Below, piece by piece: positions 16,357 through 18,812 of a DNA stretch of 18,812 nt; position 1 is the stretch's first letter, and the number at the start of each line of letters is the position of its first letter. Origin of the DNA: Trueperella sp. (GTDB lineage: Bacteria > Actinomycetota > Actinomycetes > Actinomycetales > Actinomycetaceae). The notes under the pieces were generated by a model that ran no database searches, had not been told where the DNA came from, and saw only the letters and a program-made list of their open reading frames with translations. Location: contig JAAYGH010000186.1 of assembly GCA_012727825.1 (NCBI GenBank), positions 1 through 18,812 of the forward strand, written 5' to 3'. The translations under genes were made by a program, and so were the position numbers.

Positions 16357-17298
16357 ATGAGCGCAATGATTGGGCTCGACATTGGCGGAACTAAGATCGC
16401 GGCCGGCCTGGTGGACGAAGCTGGCACACTGCTGGCGAAGAACCAACTACCGACACCGAGTGACGATCCGGGCGACATTATCGCGGTGTGCGCGTCGTTG
16501 GTCGCCGAATTAACGTCCGAGACTACAGCTGCCGGGATCGGTGTCGGGGCGGCGGGTTTCGTGGACGACACGCGTTCCGTCGTGCGCTTCGCGCCCAACC
16601 TGGCCTGGACGAATGAGCCCTTGAAAGAAAAGCTGGAGGACGCAACCGGCCTGCCCGTCGTCGTCGAGAATGATGCCAATGCCGCGGCTTGGGCCGAGTT
16701 CCGGTTCGGAGCAGCGAAGGATGCACAGAACGCGGTGATCGTGACGGTTGGCACCGGTATCGGCGGCGGCGTCGTCGTCGACGGCAAGATGATTCGCGGA
16801 ATGGCGGGGTTCGCTGGCGAGATCGGCCACCTAACCGTGAAGAGGTTTGGCCGCCGCTGCGGGTGTGGAAAGTTTGGCTGTTGGGAACGCTACGCGTCTG
16901 GGCGTGCCTTGGTTCACGAAGCGCAAGAGATCGCCCAATACGACCTGCCGAGAGCCGGGCGACTGCTTGAGCTTGCTGGCGGCGGCGCGATGAAGATCAC
17001 CGGGCTGCACGTCTCGCAGGCTGCCGAGGAAGGCGACCCTGCGGCGCTGGAATGTTTCGACATCGTCGGCACATGGCTGGGCGTTGGCATGGCGGATCTC
17101 GCGGCAGTGCTCGATTCGGAGAGTTTCGTCCTGGCAGGCGGCGTCTCTAAGGCCGGCGAACTGCTGCGTGCACCGGCCGAGCGGGCGCTGCTGCAGAACC
17201 TCACGGCCAGGGCGCATCGCCCGAGCCCGCAGGTAGTGCTTGCTGAGCTGGGCAACGACGCCGGAATTATCGGCGCCGCCGACTTGGCCCGCGTCTAA
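16357..17298 (+). CDS. ROK-family glucokinase
   Basis: This 313-aa cytosolic kinase most likely phosphorylates glucose with ATP or polyphosphate. The phosphate-binding loop GLDIGGTK spans 6-13. The catalytic Asp106 is in VENDANAA. Zinc ligands of the ROK signature are present as His158 in GEIGH and Cys168, Cys170 and Cys175 in CGCGKFGC, followed by E177. A second ATP loop, VGTGIGGGVVVDGK, is at 131-144. No N-terminal DNA-binding domain exists, so it is an enzyme, not a NagC/XylR-type repressor. ATG 16357 has GGGAGG five bases upstream. It lies 25 bp after the lacI stop and completes the operon: it would capture the glucose released by LacZ. N-acetylhexosamine or fructose specificity cannot be excluded. 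Confidence 0.9.
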   Translation: MSAMIGLDIGGTKIAAGLVDEAGTLLAKNQLPTPSDDPGDIIAVCASLVAELTSETTAAGIGVGAAGFVDDTRSVVRFAPNLAWTNEPLKEKLEDATGLPVVVENDANAAAWAEFRFGAAKDAQNAVIVTVGTGIGGGVVVDGKMIRGMAGFAGEIGHLTVKRFGRRCGCGKFGCWERYASGRALVHEAQEIAQYDLPRAGRLLELAGGGAMKITGLHVSQAAEEGDPAALECFDIVGTWLGVGMADLAAVLDSESFVLAGGVSKAGELLRAPAERALLQNLTARAHRPSPQVVLAELGNDAGIIGAADLARV

Positions 17299-17426
17299 AA
17301 GATCGAATCTGCCAGGTAGGTGAACCAAACGCCCGCGGTTTCGCGGCGCTCATCCCGGAACGCTTTGGCCTTCTCCCACGTCTCGGCACGGTCGGTACGC
17401 TGGTCAGAAATAGTCATCGTGGACAT
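17295..17426 (-). CDS. Small hypothetical protein (43 aa)
   Basis: I do not recognise this product. The frame starts at ATG 17426, eight bases after a strong GAAGGAG. It encodes MSTMTISDQRTDRAETWEKA, continues with a charged stretch (KAFRDERRE) and ends in an aromatic tail GVWFTYLADSIF at TAG 17295-17297, overlapping the glucokinase stop on the other strand. The central part should form an amphipathic helix; there is no signal peptide or convincing membrane helix. The good ribosome-binding site and codon use like its neighbours argue for a real gene. It might be the intact small protein, or the front of a larger gene whose rest was lost. The promoter region upstream ends at the IS element 79 bp away, so its expression may have been altered by that insertion. 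Confidence 0.55.
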   Translation of the reverse strand: MSTMTISDQRTDRAETWEKAKAFRDERRETAGVWFTYLADSIF

Positions 17427-17466
17427 GAAGCATTCTCCTTCAAAGGTTTTCGTGGGCTTGATTGGT

Positions 17467-17497
17467 CAGGGCGACATGCAGGTCATGAATCGCCCTG
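17467..17497. terminator. Inverted repeat between the small gene and the IS end
   Basis: CAGGGCGA (17467-17474) and TCGCCCTG (17490-17497) form an 8-bp stem around a 15-nt loop that itself contains ATG/CAT. It lies 8 bp outside the predicted IS end. It could be a terminator for the glucokinase operon or an operator/leader hairpin of the small gene. Confidence 0.4.
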
Positions 17498-17516
17498 GGT
17501 TTGATGGAGACTCTTT

Positions 17517-18434
17517 CTATTTGTTTCCTACCAGCACATCAGTGGTGCCGATAGCAGTGTAGTAGGTGTTCTCGTACTCGAGCGGCGGTACATGGTCGAG
17601 GTAGCCGTGAAGCCGCTCGGTGTTGTGCCAATGAACCCACCCCAGGGTTGCCAGCTCTAGATCCTCGATCGTCTTCCATGGCCCGTGGTTCGGTCCTCGC
17701 ACGAGCTCGGTCTTGTAGTAGCCGTTGACAGTTTCGGCCAAGGCGTTGTCAAAACTGTCTCCCACAGAGCCGATGGACGGAGTAGCACCGATCTCAGCCA
17801 GTCTTTCGCCGTAGCGAACAGAGGTGAATTGACTGCCGGCATCGCTATGACACCGAAGTCCGGGCAGTGTCGCACCGCGTGACCACCGGGCCATCTCAAT
17901 CGCATCAAGAACCATAGGGGTGCGCATGTGCGAGGCGACCCGCCAGCCGACGATCATGCGCGAGAACGCATCGATGATGAAACAGACATACGCCACGCCA
18001 GCCCAGGTAGCCACGAAGGTCAGATCGGTGACCCACAGCTGGTTCGGAGCCGTAGCAGTGAAGTTACGATCCACCAGGTCCGGGTGCCGGGCAACCCCAG
18101 TATCGGGCTGAGTCGTGCGCACTTTCTTCGAACGCCGCACCCCTTCAATCCCCGCAGCTTGCATCAGACGCGCAGTCTGATCGCGACCGATATCGATACC
18201 GGCTCGGCGGGCCGCCTTCCACAGTTTCCGCACTCCGTAGACACAGTAGTTCTCCTCCCACAGGTCACGAAGCTGAGTAATCAGTTCTGCGTCACGGATC
18301 GAGCGGGCCGACGGGCCCCGCTTCTTCGCGGCGTAGTAGGTGCTTGGAGCCACCTGTAGCACAGTACAGATGGACTCGACTCCAAGACGCTTTCCGGCGA
18401 CGATGTCGTCCTTGTTGTCATCAATGAAGTTCAC
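17517..18434 (-). CDS. IS3-family transposase OrfB (DDE integrase domain)
   Basis: This 305-aa frame has an N-terminal HTH_21-like region (YCVYGVRKLWKAARRAGIDI, residues 63-82) and an rve integrase core. The catalytic triad is Asp137 in WVTDLTF, Asp198 in CHSDAGSQF and Glu234 in ALAETVNGYYK, with 35 residues between the second Asp and Glu, the D(35)E spacing of IS3. WHNTERLHGYLDHVPPLEYE near the end is also typical. The listed start is GTG 18434, overlapping the orfA stop as TAGTG. The frame is open further upstream (PPTQEIV before NFIDDN), so the working transposase is probably an OrfAB fusion made by -1 frameshifting before the orfA stop. It cuts and joins the ends of this element. Confidence 0.93.
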   Translation of the reverse strand: MNFIDDNKDDIVAGKRLGVESICTVLQVAPSTYYAAKKRGPSARSIRDAELITQLRDLWEENYCVYGVRKLWKAARRAGIDIGRDQTARLMQAAGIEGVRRSKKVRTTQPDTGVARHPDLVDRNFTATAPNQLWVTDLTFVATWAGVAYVCFIIDAFSRMIVGWRVASHMRTPMVLDAIEMARWSRGATLPGLRCHSDAGSQFTSVRYGERLAEIGATPSIGSVGDSFDNALAETVNGYYKTELVRGPNHGPWKTIEDLELATLGWVHWHNTERLHGYLDHVPPLEYENTYYTAIGTTDVLVGNK

Positions 18435-18778
18435 TATTTCTTGTGTTGGCGGCCCGGCTCCGCCCCGAAGAAAGACGCTGCCCTTTTGAGGATCTCGTTG
18501 GCCCGACGTAGTTCACGGTTCTCCTGTTCGAGTTCGACCAGGCGGCGGGCCTCATCAGTGCTCACGCCGGGGGCCTGTCCGTCATCAATGTCGGCTTGGC
18601 GCACCCAAGTGCGCACCGATTCTGGTCCGTAGCCGAGTTGATCGGCAACCCTTTTGACGGTGCCGGTCTTTGTCCCCAGCTCTGCGCGTAAGGCTCGCAC
18701 CATCCGCACTGCTGCTGCTTTCTCCTCAGATGAATACCGCCGCTGAGAAGGGCGGGAAGAGTCGTTCATGCGTGTCAT
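18434..18778 (-). CDS. IS3-family transposase OrfA (HTH, leucine zipper)
   Basis: This 114-aa protein has a HTH_Tnp_1-type DNA-binding domain (RRYSSEEKAAAVRMVRAL, then VKRVADQLGYGPESVRTWVR). A heptad-patterned helix LVELEQENRELRRANEIL follows, for dimerisation. It ends in ASFFGAEPGRQHKK. Start ATG 18778 has AAGGATGGA just upstream; ATG at the fourth codon is an alternative. It recognises the IS ends and, by frameshift into orfB, forms the N-terminus of the full transposase. The end of the frame (GCCGCC region, about 18447-18455) is where the -1 shift could happen, but I see no classic A6G slippery run. Confidence 0.92.
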   Translation of the reverse strand: MTRMNDSSRPSQRRYSSEEKAAAVRMVRALRAELGTKTGTVKRVADQLGYGPESVRTWVRQADIDDGQAPGVSTDEARRLVELEQENRELRRANEILKRAASFFGAEPGRQHKK

Positions 18779-18812
18779 TATTCCATCCTTGTTTCCAAGC
18801 TCAGGAATCTCC

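Larger units (their letters stand above)
17505..18812 (-). mobile_element. IS3-family insertion sequence (outer end at the window edge)
   Basis: The element carries overlapping orfA and orfB on the minus strand. Its inner end begins TGGAGACTCT (plus strand from 17505). The other end, read inward on the minus strand from 18812, is GGAGATTCCT, matching at 8 of 9 to 10 positions as a terminal inverted repeat; the first T would be base 18813. Total length about 1.31 kb, normal for IS3 elements. Flanking target duplication cannot be checked because the outer flank is outside the window. Both frames are intact, so it may be active. Confidence 0.8.

Overview
The window looks like chromosome from a GC-rich Gram-positive bacterium of the Actinobacteria. 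Signs are the codon bias with long antisense open frames, an actinobacterial-type ROK glucokinase, an RHH/DUF4097 gene pair, a DUF2804 protein, a pirin remnant and a UDPGP-family uridylyltransferase beside galK. A member of the Actinomycetaceae (Trueperella/Arcanobacterium-like) is my best guess, but it is an inference from gene content only.

Layout. (1) 1-3685: the 3' part of an AGCS sodium:alanine symporter (+), then on the minus strand a polytopic O-antigen-ligase-like protein followed by galE, resembling a surface-polysaccharide fragment. This block looks less GC-rich than what follows. (2) 3707-7437: a zone of gene decay. It holds a tryptophanase-family gene cut at both ends, fused head-to-head to an N-terminally truncated GNAT acetyltransferase at about 4714/4715. 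An apparently intact DUF2804 protein (-) follows, then a pirin remnant with an in-frame stop and an internal deletion/frameshift. That remnant runs into a short RHH protein and an intact DUF4097 beta-repeat protein. (3) 7438-7716: a strong hairpin terminator, tRNA-Gly(CCC) whose promoter overlaps that terminator, and three successive stem-loops. (4) 7717-17298: a complete-looking lactose/galactose utilisation regulon. lacZ and a GPH-family sugar:cation symporter run on the minus strand. galK, a UDPGP-type uridylyltransferase, a LacI-family regulator and a ROK glucokinase run on the plus strand. The two arms diverge from a 334-bp control region with back-to-back promoters and two LacI-type operators. 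(5) 17295-17426: a 43-aa hypothetical gene (-) overlapping the glucokinase stop. (6) 17505-18812: an IS3-family element with orfA and orfB, whose outer end coincides almost exactly with the window edge.

How the genes work together (inference): the symporter imports lactose or another galactoside, and LacZ splits it into glucose and galactose. The ROK kinase phosphorylates glucose and GalK makes galactose-1-phosphate. No galT is present here. The co-transcribed UTP-dependent uridylyltransferase could make UDP-galactose directly, and a GalE (possibly the distant one at 1468-2478) would convert it to UDP-glucose. The LacI protein, encoded within the plus-strand arm, probably represses both arms and itself.

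I did not find an obviously new enzymatic system such as a defence, CRISPR or biosynthetic cluster. The observations most worth a second look are the compact terminator/promoter/tRNA/triple-hairpin segment, the symmetrical divergent lactose promoter, the galT-less pathway, and the series of fused gene remnants between 3.7 and 6.6 kb.
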